NCBI GenBank assembly: GCA_034440575.1
Contig: JAOTOL010001510.1
Coordinates: 434,001-498,000 of the forward strand
DNA: 64,000 bases
Source: Imbricaverruca yamaguchii
Taxonomy: Eukaryota > Arthropoda > Thecostraca > Neoverrucidae
Direction of reading: 5' to 3'
Translations under genes and position numbers: made by a program
Notes under the pieces: model-generated
Database searches by the model: none
What the model saw: the letters and a program-made list of their open reading frames with translations, nothing else
What the model was told of the DNA's origin: nothing
Part shown: piece after piece, positions 22,480-32,800 of the stretch
Numbering within the stretch: the first letter of the stretch is position 1
How the letters are laid out: each line of letters starts with the position of its first letter

Positions 22480-23495
22480 CTGTCACACCACACACACAGA
22501 CACCCACGTCAGGGAGACTGCACACACCACACATCATACACGCCAGGTGCAACCACGCAACCAACTACCCATGTACACGAAATCAACCTGCGACTTTAGT
22601 AATCGCATAGAAGTGCACACTGCACAATGCAATGTCAGGTTTGTGTAGCATCAACAGTCTTCCATCCGAGGCTTGAAGCTGCTGGGATGAACGTTAGGAG
22701 CGTTTTATATGATATATTTTAAGGATAGTATTGATATCAGGGCGAGACAGTGTCATGGAATTGTAACGTAGTGCTGTCGGGTCCACACTTAATTACAATT
22801 GTTTTCACATCACTTTCTTTCTTTTAGACATTACTAAGCCACACTTTTGCCTTTTCTTAGTCCAGGATATGAATGAGCTTTTGGTCTTTGAAATGACGCA
22901 TGACCCCTGGGACAAGCACTGTCCACTGGCAAAGGGAGCAAGTACATTGCGAACATTATCACCATCATTAAACAACAAATGCTATATAAAATCAAATAAT
23001 TAATTGGCACTATCCACACACGTTGCACATATTTTTTACATCCGTTGGCTTTTCCGTCATCAGCCCTCTCCCCTTCCGCTCCAGAAAATATCAATTTCAG
23101 GACATTGGTGCGAACTATATATAGAACACGTATTTAATAATACAAATCTGCATAGAAACAAGCATAGAAAGATATAGAAATTTCGTTCCGCTTTTCAGCA
23201 AATTTTCGGATCTAAACAATGAAACAATTTGCGTTTCAGGGTGCGTCTACCCAGGTTGGTTGTGATACCTATAACGATCCTGCTTACAATGGCGTTACGT
23301 TCTCAGGTCCGGAGAGGGGATATCTGAGGAAGCACGTTACCAGCTAGCCTTAGGTTAAAGTATCTCCGGGTAGGCTATGTGATATAGGACGTTATAAATA
23401 CAACAGAGCTGTCGTCTGTCCACTATAAACCACAAGTGCCCACAACAAAGGCGTTGGGATGGCCACACAGCCAAGTCATCAACATCTCCCGTGGT
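22480..23495 (-). other. ARID2 intron, no further gene
   Basis: A short CA-rich run adjoins the exon acceptor. The rest is AT-rich with nothing recognised. Confidence 0.6.
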
Positions 23496-23499
23496 AGTG

Positions 23500-23652
23500 G
23501 CTATTGGTTTTACGACGCGTCGACCGTTGCGTCATGTAGCGACGCCAATCTCACGTCGATTGGTCGCGGGCGAAGAGTAACGACAGGTGAGACTCCAACC
23601 CACAATCTTTCGATTGTGAGACGGGAAGCTTACTTACCCCCCCCCCCCCGAC
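23500..23652 (-). mobile_element. tRNA-derived SINE, copy 1
   Basis: On the minus strand this begins 'gacgagtagtc', has a C/G homopolymer insertion (about 23637-23649), then 'cccgtctcacaatcgaaag' and a B-box-like 'gggttggagtctcacc'. The body contains 'cgcgaccaatcgacgtgag' and 'ggtcgacgcgtcgtaaaacc'. It matches the copy at 52945-53098 along its length. The homopolymer interrupts the A-box region. Confidence 0.78.
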
Positions 23653-23865
23653 TACTCGTCCCCTTCATCAAAATATGTCATTGGAATCTGGGGCAGGGGA
23701 CATATCCCACGAAACTGATTTCCCGTTGACCAGGTCACACGCCGATATGGCCAGCAGCACTACCACACCATCCGACGCCGAACAAGCCAACTCCTACAGC
23801 GCTCCCACGCCTGGACAGCGACGCCAGTCGCCCGGTGCCCACCGCCCACATACCGGACAGCTCAC

Positions 23866-23916
23866 CTCGCCGACGCCGTTCACCGACATCCGCTTGTTCT
23901 GCATGTTCCGCGCCAC
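23866..23916 (-). CDS. ARID2: Possible ARID2 51-nt microexon
   Basis: The 17 codons VARNMQNKRMSVNGVGE are bounded by 'gtgccgacag' at the 5' side and GGCGAG|GTGAGC at the 3' side, phase 0 on both ends. The flanking exons (25598 and 22479) are also phase 0 there, so inclusion or skipping keeps the frame. The donor is strong and codon choice resembles the neighbours. I cannot match the 17 residues to ARID2 with confidence, so it may be chance. Confidence 0.45.
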
Positions 23917-24365
23917 CTGTCGGCACGGGCGAGCCATGTCAGCCGAGCGTGCCCGGCGACCGCAGCGCCGCCGGGCCACCGCCGCCGACGCACCACCACT
24001 GGTGCAGCGCTACTGGTGCACCATCACTGGTGCAGCGCCACTTTTGCCAGCGGCTCCGCAGAGAGCGGGCTACTCAAGTACCGGCCGCCAAAGGAACGGT
24101 TGATGTTCTCCTAGATGCTGTGCTCAAGTTCACTGAGATGTTAATCCGACGTTCACTTAGATGCCCTGATGTTCACTTTTACATATGCTTACAAGCGAAA
24201 TAATGCGACTTGTGCACACAAAGAAACACCTCTTTGGGAGTCTCCATATTTTCCGCACCTCGTCAATGCAGATGATTAGTACACAAAAGTCACACACCAC
24301 GCGGAAGACGCGCTTGATCATGGCGCGAGGATGCATTCACGAAATACATTCTACTATCTCAACTG

Positions 24366-24892
<527 letters not shown>

Positions 24893-25597
24893 CGCTATCT
24901 CACCTGCGGTGAGTACACGCACAGGAGATGTGTAGACAAAGACAGAGACACAGAGAAACAAATATATAGAAAGAGATGCGCATATACAGACACAAAGATA
25001 ACTTTATAGAGATGAGAGATGCAAAGAGAGGAATACGGCGGAGACTCTGTCGTGGGCACACCACCTGAAACGTTACACGTTAGCTGCCCACGACACTGCA
25101 GTGTTAGCTGGCGGTGCGAGGAGCCGCCGCCAGGCCACGCGATAGCAGAGCATGCCGTTAGTGCCACACGGCGGCTGGCCGGGCGCCGGTGTTAGCGCCG
25201 GCGCCGGCACCGCCTCTCACCGTCACCGGTCGGCGCGACACCCAGTCACCAGCCCACCACCGGCCACCAGCGCGGCCCCGGCCGCGCCGGCAGACCACAG
25301 GCGGACGCGCAGCGTGCACCACATGGACAGAGGATCCCGCCACCGGAAAGGCTGCGTCGGCGGCCGGTCGCGACAGGTCGACAGTCGCCTCCTGTAGCAC
25401 GCACGACGCTGCCAGGCGCGCCGGCGGCCGCCTCCGCACGGACGCAGCGGTCACTGGTGCGCGTCAGTCGCCGCCGCAGTGCCGCCTCCACACGGCCAAG
25501 CACCCGAGCGGGGACTGAGCCACCGGATCCTGGACAGACGTGCCCACAGAAGCGCGCTGAGAGCGACCAAGAGCCCGAGGAGGGAAGGAGCACGGAC

Positions 25598-25843
25598 CTG
25601 GGCCTGAGGCGTGGTAAAACAGCTGGGACTGAGGCCGCCGCCGCCGGCCGGTGACGCCGAGATGACAGCCGCAGCGGCCGGCTCCGCCGACGGCTGCGGC
25701 TGGTGCAGCGGCAGCGATACCTTGTTGGCCAGCAGCGACTTGATGAGCGAGCTGGACGCCGTCGGCTCTGGCGGCCGCGGCAGGCGCGCGGGCGCCGCCA
25801 GCAGCGCCTGCGACAGATGCGGGCTGGCCGGCACCTGGCCCTG
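25598..25843 (-). CDS. ARID2: ARID2 exon with SSLIK motif
   Basis: The acceptor is 'ccggctgccag|CAG' (start 25843; 25840 is possible if the second CAG is used). The donor CCCAG|GTCCGT is weak (end 25598). It encodes 'QGQVPASPHLSQALLAAPAR', then 'SSSLIKSLLANKVSLPLHQP' and an Ala/Pro-rich end 'SCFTTPQAQ'. Human ARID2 has 'ESSLIKQLLLPKRG' in the equivalent linker, which supports the frame. Both ends are phase 0. Confidence 0.82.
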
Positions 25844-26071
25844 CTGGCAGCCGGCACACAGAGCGCGTGAGCGGCCGTGGCCCAATCTCGCGTGCCGACG
25901 CTGGCAGCGCCCGTCCAGCGGCGTGGCGCGTCCCCCACGGCTCCCACACGGACTGTACAGTCAACACGGACGCCACCACACACGTCCACCACCGACACGG
26001 CTGTACAGGGCGCGGAGCGACACCGGCGGCGAGTGACGCACCCCCTCCCCCGCCCCTGGTCCGTCACCTAC

Positions 26072-26324
26072 CTGACCACCTGCCGTCGGCGACTCCTGGC
26101 GGCGCTGGACGTCAGGCCGCGGCGGCGCCGACAGCTGCGCCTTGAGTATTGACGAGGTGAGCGACGCCGGCGGGCGGGCGGCCGGGGTCGCCGGCGGCGG
26201 CACTGCCTGGTGCACCACGGTCGTCACGATCTGCAGCTTGGAGCGGATGCCCTCGAAGTGGTATTCGGTGTTGCCGTTAGGCAGTCGCCGGGCGACCGCG
26301 TTCACCGCCGAGCCGAACACCGAT
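26072..26324 (-). CDS. ARID2: ARID2 exon, second half of RFX winged helix
   Basis: The acceptor 'ggcggcgccgcag' precedes A26324, which completes AAA (Lys). The donor is GGTCAG|GTAGGT (end 26072, phase 0). It encodes SVFGSAVNAVARRLPNGN, then 'YHFEGIRSKLQIVTTVVHQ' and a Pro/Ala-rich linker with 'SLTSSILKAQL'. It aligns with human 'RTVFPNHTVKRVEDSSSNG', 'HIHVVGVKRRAIPL', which ends the RFX-type DNA-binding domain. Confidence 0.93.
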
Positions 26325-26336
26325 CTGCGGCGCCGC

Positions 26337-26362
26337 CAGGTCAGGTCAGGTCAGGTCAAGTC
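26337..26362. repeat. Short TCAGG/GGTCA repeat at exon acceptor
   Basis: Five copies of a 5-base TCAGG unit lie about 13 bases outside the acceptor of the exon at 26324. Confidence 0.7.
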
Positions 26363-26415
26363 AATGCCAGGAAAGACCGGTCAGCACGAGTGGAGTTTTC
26401 CAGTCTTCAGTCAGT

Positions 26416-26452
26416 TGGCTAATTGGGTTTTAGGGCGCCTCGACGACTGTCC
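26416..26452 (+). repeat. Dispersed GGGCGC motif, copy
   Basis: 'ggctaattgggttttagggc' and 'gcctcgacgactg' belong to a short dispersed family, with other copies near 38352, 45738, 48015, 49850, 59733, 61940 and 62690. Confidence 0.5.
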
Positions 26453-26567
26453 TTCAGTGGCATCCAGTCTTCAGATAATTTCAGGCGGTGATTTGTTCGG
26501 CATGATGGCCTCCAGGTGATGCTTTCCCACACATCCTCCTAGGAACTAAGGTTGAATTTACAAAAAC

Positions 26568-26632
26568 CCAGGTGGTACTCAACCACCCTCAGGTGGTACT
26601 CAACCACCCTCAGGTGGTACTCAAGCACCACC
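26568..26632. repeat. Three copies of a 23-bp unit (AGGTGGTACTCAACCACCCTC)
   Basis: The direct repeat also contains a self-complementary ggtggt/accacc pair. It lies in an ARID2 intron. Confidence 0.8.
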
Positions 26633-27777
26633 TGTGGAAACTAAAGCCACACCCACACTGGTCAGCCGAGCGCGAGTTTGCGCCTCCACCAGACCAGGTC
26701 ACACCAGTGAGGTGGCATTAGGTCAGAACCTGACATCGGTTCTAATATCTCCCTTCCACATTGTGATATCCAATTAACACACGATCAACGTCCAGCAACC
26801 AACACCAGCATCCGACTTAAGGTAACATGCAGCCTTGTACCAATGGCTGCCGACAGGTGAACCTCTTTGCAGTCAGCACCAACACGAGGTAAGGTAATGC
26901 TGGAAAATGTTAGGCTAGCTCAAAAACATCGCCGTTGCACATGACACATACACCATAAAAAAATGATTGAAAACTAGGCCGGTTAAGCTGGGTTACACAT
27001 GATGTGAGGCCCATGTGATAAATATCTAGAATTGATTCAACATTGAAATGCAACTTGCAATTAAATGTTCCCACAGAAATACACAGCACAAGTTGTAATT
27101 GGGAAATATCTACGTGCAACGTCCCAGTACTGCTTTCTTGTGCGCTCGTCCCGCAAAACAATCATCAACATCTTTCCTGGCCTGGATTTCTCGTGTTCTG
27201 ACAGACTGCTTAATGATGCATTATTTCCTTCAGTCAGAATACTGACACCATCCTCCATCTTCACCCCATTCCACAAGCGCTGGAGCACAGTTGAAAAATC
27301 ACCTGTTGCAAAAGGTCTCTGTCACGCTATAGCGTTTATGGAGCCTCGCCTCGAGCCGGGTGCCGAACAAGCACGCGGCGTGACCCAATCACCGCTCCAT
27401 CAGCGAACTTTGCCATCCCGTGACAATGAGAACATGTTTTGAAACGGATATTGTATATGCTTTCCATTTCAGAAGGATAAAACATGACTTAGAACATAAC
27501 AGAGCGTTTTTCCTTCCCTCTAGATATGATATTAAAATAAGTACCACCTGCAAACAGTCCATTGAGCTACGGAAAACTGACAGCATAGTTTTCGAGTTTT
27601 CAATCGAGATAGATATCCTACTTATTTATGAGCTGGAACGTTGCATTGCGGCTTTCAGTACTGTATCAACACCGCAAACGATGGATCACCACGCCCACAG
27701 AATAATAGCCACGCGACAGGTAAGACTGTGGGCTTGCTTGTGTAGTCTGGAGTGGGCAGCGTGCCGGCGCCACTCAC
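26633..27777 (-). other. ARID2 intron between the two RFX-domain exons
   Basis: No further gene or repeat family is recognised. Confidence 0.6.
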
Positions 27778-27970
27778 TTGACACAGTTGGCGAACTCGGC
27801 CTGCGTGATGACGCCGCTCCAGTGTTGCGCCGCCGCCGACGCCGTGTACTGTTTGTAGAGCACGCCCTGTTCGATGCTCTGGCCGCCCGACACCTCACAC
27901 ACCGTCTGCAGCCACTTGACCGTCCACAGGCCGTTCTCGGTGGGCGCGCCAGACTGCGGGTGGGACGACT
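27778..27970 (-). CDS. ARID2: ARID2 exon, first half of RFX winged helix
   Basis: The acceptor 'ctccgtcggcag' precedes AG at 27970; with one base from the previous exon this gives a Lys codon. The donor GTCAA|GTGAGT leaves AA (end 27778). It encodes SSHPQSGAPTENGLWTVKWL, 'QTVCEVSGGQSIEQGVLYKQ', then YTASAAAQHWSGVITQAEF and ANCVK. The human counterpart is '[20 protein letters not shown]', '[20 protein letters not shown]'. The RFX module recognises DNA in the RFX family; in ARID2 the role is less defined. Confidence 0.95.
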
Positions 27971-27999
27971 CTGCCGACGGAGCGGCCGTCACCACCGAC

Positions 28000-28290
28000 C
28001 ACTGACTGACCGTCGACCACCGCCAATCAGCGACCGACCACTGGCTGACCACTGATCATCGTCCACTGGTTACTGACTGACCGTCGACCACTGATCACTA
28101 ACCATCGACCAATGACCACTGACACGACCACTGACTGCCCATCAACGACCGACCACAGACCACTAACCACTGACCGACGACCATTCACAATCGACATCGA
28201 CTGCTGGCCATTGATCACTGAACATCGACCACTGACTGACCACTGATCACTGACTAACCAGTGACCATCATTCATTGATTACTGTACACA
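28000..28290. repeat. Degenerate ACCACTGACTGACC repeats
   Basis: Phrases 'gaccactgactgacc', 'gaccactgatca' and 'tcgaccactg' recur every 12-25 bases. It starts about 20 bases from the acceptor at 27971. Confidence 0.8.
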
Positions 28291-28704
28291 GACTACCGCC
28301 TACCATAGACCACCCCGAATCACTGAACAACGGATGATATTCACAGCTGTGATGATGAGCCGTTGCCACAAAGCGCCAGCTCTACATGTGTCAGCCACGG
28401 TTCCAACTGGGTGTGACCCAGAAGCAATATTGGAAATATTCGGCCTTTTTGGGTGGAGCTTCGGAGAAGATGAGTGGACACAAGACTTTGACCGGCCGCC
28501 ATTCCACCCCCTGGTCACGTATGTCTGCAGGTCCATCAAGTAGTAGCGTGCAAAATGGGATTATCCGGCCGTATTTGTTCCAGGAAAGCCCATCCAATGT
28601 GCTGTATTTTTTACCATACCCAAAAGCTAACTTTCATTCCTATACATGCGACAGGAGCTTGGCAAGGCAACAGGATACGGCAGAATCGGAATGAATCAGA
28701 ATAC

Positions 28705-29190
28705 CCCAGACGTGGTCCCCAGCGGGATGCCCAGGACATAGTCACCAGCAGGTCGCCCCAGACGTGGTCCCCAGCGGCCGCCCCAGACGTGGTCACCAGC
28801 AGGTCGCCCCAGACGTGATCCCCAGCGGCCGCCCCAGACGTGGTCCGCAGCGGCCACCCCAGACATAGTCACTAGCAGGTCGCCCCAGACGTGGTCCCCA
28901 GCAGGTCGCCCCAGACGTGGTCCCCAGCAGGTCGCCCCAGACGTGGTCCCCAGCGGCCGCCCCAGACGTGGTCCCCAGCGGCCGCCCCAGACATAGTCAC
29001 CAGCAGGTCGCCCCAGACGTGGTCCCCAGCGGGCCGCCCCAGACATAGTCACCAGCAGGTCGCCCCAGACGTGGTCCCCAGCGGGTCGCCCCAGACGTGG
29101 TCCCCAGCGGGCCGCCCCAGACGTGGTCCGCAGCGGCCGCCCCAGACGTGGTCCCCAGCGGCCGCCCCAGACGTGGTCCCCAGCGGGCCC
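28705..29190. repeat. 25-bp minisatellite (AGACGTGGTCCCCAGCGGCCGCCCC)n
   Basis: About 19 units occur in two main versions (...gtggtccccagcggccg... and ...atagtcaccagcaggtcg...). It ends about 20 bases from the donor of the exon at 29209. Long frames through it (TWSPAAAPD repeats) are not coding. Confidence 0.95.
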
Positions 29191-29208
29191 CTGTCGACGC
29201 CTACTCAC

Positions 29209-29647
29209 TGTTTGTGATTGGTGGCGCCGTCGGCTGGATGAGCGGCATCGGCACCTGACGCACTACTGCCGTCTGTTGTGGCGCCGGCAGAGGCTGTATC
29301 CGCACGGGTGGCGCAGCAGCCGCCGCCGCAGCAGCAGCAGAAGGTGCCGACGGCGGCTGGTGCGGCGCCACCACCACCATTGGCTGCGCCGGCGCCGGCT
29401 TCTGCTGCGTCGCGTGCGGGTGGTGGTGGTGGTGATGGTGGTGGTGTGGCTGCGCCGCCTGCTGAGGCTGAGGCGCCGGCTGAGCAGCCGGCTGCGCCTG
29501 CTGAGGCGCGACAGCCGGGACGGCCGGCTGAACGACGGCGGTAGCGGCGGTGGTGGTGGTAGCGGTGGTCGGCGGCGCCGCCGGCAGCCCGCACGGCGTC
29601 TGCATGACCTTCATCAGGATACACGCTCGAGGCCCGTAGCTCTGCGC
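29209..29647 (-). CDS. ARID2: ARID2 exon, low-complexity linker with His run
   Basis: The acceptor 'ccgtgtcgacag' precedes GCG at 29647 (phase 0). The donor AAACA|GTGAGT leaves one base (end 29209). It begins 'AQSYGPRACILMKVMQTP', which continues the helical-repeat region (human 'QMFGPDALAAVKLIEHPS'). Thr-, Pro/Gln-, His- (nine His in a row) and Ala-rich tracts follow, ending 'IQPTAPPITN'. The same position in human ARID2 is an unstructured linker before the RFX domain. Confidence 0.9.
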
Positions 29648-30174
29648 CTGTCGACACGGTGCGCAGTCACGTCAGCACATCAGCACGTCAGCACCTGCCG
29701 CTGCCGCCGCACCCTCTCTATCCAGTGCTTACACTGTACCTCCCATTATATTCAGCCTGGCGACACGTAACAAACAAGGAAACAACGCAATATAACCGCG
29801 TGTCGTTACCTTGCAACATGCAATGTAATAGCATACGCCACCAGGGTGATCGACATTTGGGGTATTGTACAAGTAAAAAGCATGGTATGGCCGCCTTAAA
29901 TTGACCACGAAAATACCAAAGGGGCAGCACGTGTTATGCATTAAATAATTCGTTTAAATTGGCATCAGTCAAAATTTTAACAATTCACCATAACAGCAGA
30001 GCCAAACGGTTGTACGGAATAATAAAACAGGGGTGTACAGAGCACATAATGGTCAAGTGATCTTCTTAACATCTGTTATATGTCCCTCTCCTTCTAAAAA
30101 GAAAAGCACATCCGCCAGCAGACCACCCGGCGCACGGGAGCCGCCCGGGCTGCCCGCGACCAGTCGACACCCAC
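29648..30174 (-). other. ARID2 intron, no further gene
   Basis: This is AT-rich intron sequence without recognised elements. Confidence 0.6.
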
Positions 30175-31040
30175 CTCGACCGTGACCAGCGAGACGAGCG
30201 AGTTGATGGCACCGGGTGCGCGCGCCACCGCCCGGCATGTGTCCTCGCCGAGCGACGTGAGGCCCAGCAGACACTCGAGGCTGGCGATCAGCAGCAGGAT
30301 GTCGTGCAGGCTCAGGTACGTGCACACCGTCTGCAGGAGGCGCGAGTCGAGCGCGGCCGCCAGCGCCTCCTCGTTGCGCTCGTTTTGCGCCAGCTTGTTG
30401 AGCACCTCAAGGCTGGCCAGCACCACTGACCGGTCGGCGTGCTGCACGCCGCGGCCGGCGAACTGCACCAGCAGCCGGCCCAGTCGGTCGGACGCCGCGT
30501 CGCGCAGCACCACCTCGCCGGCCACGTTGCCGAGCGTGTCGCGCGCGCAGCTGCTCAGGCTGCCCCAGCGGCAGTGGGCGCACAGCAGCAGGAAGCGCAG
30601 GCAGGCGGCGCTGGCCGCCATCACGCCCGCGTTCTCCGGCTCGAAGCTGAGGCTGCGCAGCACCTGCGCCACCTGCAGCACCCGGTGCCCGGTGCGCTCC
30701 AGCACGCCCAGCTGCGTGCCCACGCAGAACAGCTGGTCAGCGTCGGCGTCGTCGCCGTCGGTCGTCGACAGCGCCGCCACCTCGGCGTCCAGCTCGGCGT
30801 CCGACTCGTCGTCGCTGTCGCTGTCGGCCAGCTGGTGCAGCTCGGCGCGCGCCGGCGAGAAGAGTAGCGCCGCGTCGCGCGCGCCGCCGCCGCTGCCCGT
30901 CTGCGGCCGCCGCTCGGGCGCGCAGCTCACCGACAGCAGTCGCAGCAGCTTCTTCTCGGACAGGCTGTCGCGCCAGAACGCCACCAGGTTTTGCCGACGG
31001 GTGCGCGAGTAGTTCTCCAGCATGTAGCGCTGGGTGTAGC
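30175..31040 (-). CDS. ARID2: ARID2 exon, helical (armadillo-like) repeats
   Basis: The acceptor 'tgcctgtggacag' precedes GC at 31040, completing Gly. The donor is GTCGAG|GTGGGT (end 30175, phase 0). It starts YTQRYMLENYSRTRRQNLV, 'AFWRDSL', followed by an acidic insert ('DSDSDDESDAELDAE') not present in the human protein. Then come 'RTGHRVLQVAQVLRSLSFEP', 'ACLRFLLLCAH', 'DTLGNVAGEVVL', 'SVVLASLEVLNKLAQNERN', 'LSLHDILLLIASLECLLGLT' and 'INSLVSLVTVE'. Each has a clear human equivalent ('QRVLQIAVILRNLSFEEGN', 'LDTLGNIAAELLL', 'MRGMEILGNLCKAEDN'). Confidence 0.96.
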
Positions 31041-31966
31041 CTGTCCACAGGCAAAGCGTGGTTCAAGAGGTGGCTGGTGTGCTGCAGTCTACAACAGTAC
31101 AACACACGAAAACACTGCATACGGTTGAAAACACTATAAAACACTTACGATTTGAGCGGCTTTGGCGGCTGCACAGCCATGGGTCGTCGGAGGTTGCTCG
31201 AAAACAAGGGTTGCCGGGCACCTTTTGGAGCACAAATTGATGGGAGGGAGAACTCAGCTGAGTACGCCGACTATCCCACATACATCAGTACCGAAATCCA
31301 TCATCGCTATTTTTAATGCGCCGGGTAGACAGCAAAACCTCTTCTGGCAGACATTTGTTAACATTATGACAGCCATGGCATTAGGTTGCATTGTGAAGAA
31401 TAGTAACTGTTCACGGGCGGGACCGGGAGAGGGGGCCGGGGCGCCAAGTGTCATCGCGTTTTTTTTTGTGGCGGGGGACGTACCGTGTACCTTTTTGCAA
31501 TTATATACATAAACTGCTGCATGTATTCACACAATATTGGATTAACAGTTTCTGTATTGCGTGATTGTTTGTGAACACCATATTTTTTCACAAATGAAGG
31601 CTATTTTTGGTTACACCAATCAATTCATAAATGTTCAAAATCGCCTGTCCCGTCTCAAAGTAGCGACACCACCTACGCAACTTTTAGCGGTCCCAAGAGT
31701 GGCCGTGCCAGACGTTATGTCAGAAATCAGGCATCATGTGGCAAGCCGCGGTTGCAACCAACTGTGGTTGAACACCGTGAAGTTGAACGGAAGTCGAACT
31801 CTCCCGACGAGCCAGGAAGACAAAAGAGGCGTTCGTACAGTGCTAGCTTCAACATCGACTTAGTAGCTTCCGGACACGCCCGAAGTTGGGGGACCAGACC
31901 GGTTGGGGATCCAGCTGGCCGGAGACAAGACGACCGACCCACTCCCAGCCCCAGGCCGACACCCAC
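31041..31966 (-). other. ARID2 intron, no further gene
   Basis: Mixed-composition intron; nothing recognised. Confidence 0.6.
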
Positions 31967-32182
31967 CGTCGGTGAAGACGCCCGCGTGCGCCAGCAGGGC
32001 GCACATCAGGCGCGGGTGTCGACTCAGCCGCAGCTCGTGCTTGCCCTCGTTGCTGAGTAGCGTGCACAGGTTGATGGCGAAGTCCTGCTCGTTGGGCAGC
32101 GGGCCGAGCAGCGACAGCAGCAGCCGGTCGTACTCGGACGGCCGCCGCAGCGAGCTCATGCCCAGAGACTGTCGCAGCGAGT
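31967..32182 (-). CDS. ARID2: ARID2 exon following the ARID domain
   Basis: The acceptor 'gtctgcgcgcag' precedes AC at 32182, completing Asp. The donor CGACG|GTGGGT leaves one base (end 31967). It encodes SLRQSLGMSSLRRPSEYDRL, 'LLSLLGPLPNEQDFAINLCT' and 'LLSNEGKHELRLSRHPRLMC', then ALLAHAGVFTD. The human counterpart is '[20 protein letters not shown]', '[20 protein letters not shown]'. The match is very strong. Confidence 0.97.
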
Positions 32183-32630
32183 CTGCGCGCAGACGCTATG
32201 TCAGGCTACGCCAATACACTACAACATATACATCGATGAAGACATAACACGAAATAGATTAACCAATACATAAATATACACATGGAGATGTATATACATC
32301 TATATATATATATGTAGTTATATATAAACGGTACTAAAATAATGCTGCAATATGCACTCTACTAGGACATCCCCGAGTGTTCCTCAATGCACAACACCGC
32401 AGCTACACCACAAATGCAATAGCCGCTGAGCACAACAGCGCCGGGGACGCCCTCGACCGCGTCCACACATTTACCATCGGACACGACCGACGTGTAACAA
32501 TTCAACAAGCACGCGCCAGCACACCTTCACAGCCCAGTTACTTTACGGCCGTGACCTGACGTCTAGATGTCCGCGCCGGGTGAGCGCCGGGGGACGCCGA
32601 CGGCGGCGGTGTACTGAACTGTCCACTCAC

Positions 32631-32800
32631 CCGACACCAGGTGCTGGCTCGAGTTGTACGACATGGGCACGGCGTTGAGCGTGCGGATGTTGTGCCGACG
32701 CGACGTGCGCGACGTCGAGTCGTGCATAATGATCTCCTCGTCGTGGCGGCCGTACAGCTCCTCGCCGTGGAAGTGCACCTTCTCGTAGTGGTCCAGGTAC
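32631..32800 (-). CDS. ARID2: ARID2 exon, end of the ARID domain
   Basis: The acceptor 'gccgcctccgccag' precedes G32800, completing Arg. The donor GTCGG|GTGAGT leaves one base (end 32631). It encodes 'YLDHYEKVHFHGEELYGRHD', then 'RTLNAVPMSYNSSQHLVS'. The human counterpart is 'YLEKYEKVHHFGEDDDEV', 'AIPSSYNYQQHSVS'. Tyr-Leu...Tyr-Glu-Lys is the last ARID helix. The intron upstream is over 12 kb. Confidence 0.95.

Noticed and set aside
20857..22648. Long antisense frames (294, 503 and 232 codons) opposite the ARID2 large exon
   Set aside because: They are rich in Arg, Cys and Trp with no domain, as expected for shadows of a GC-rich coding exon. The minus strand carries the fingers and conserved motifs.
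28705..29190. Repetitive protein of TWSPAAAPD units
   Set aside because: The array is intronic to ARID2 and its 25-bp period is not a multiple of 3, so no stable peptide repeat is encoded.
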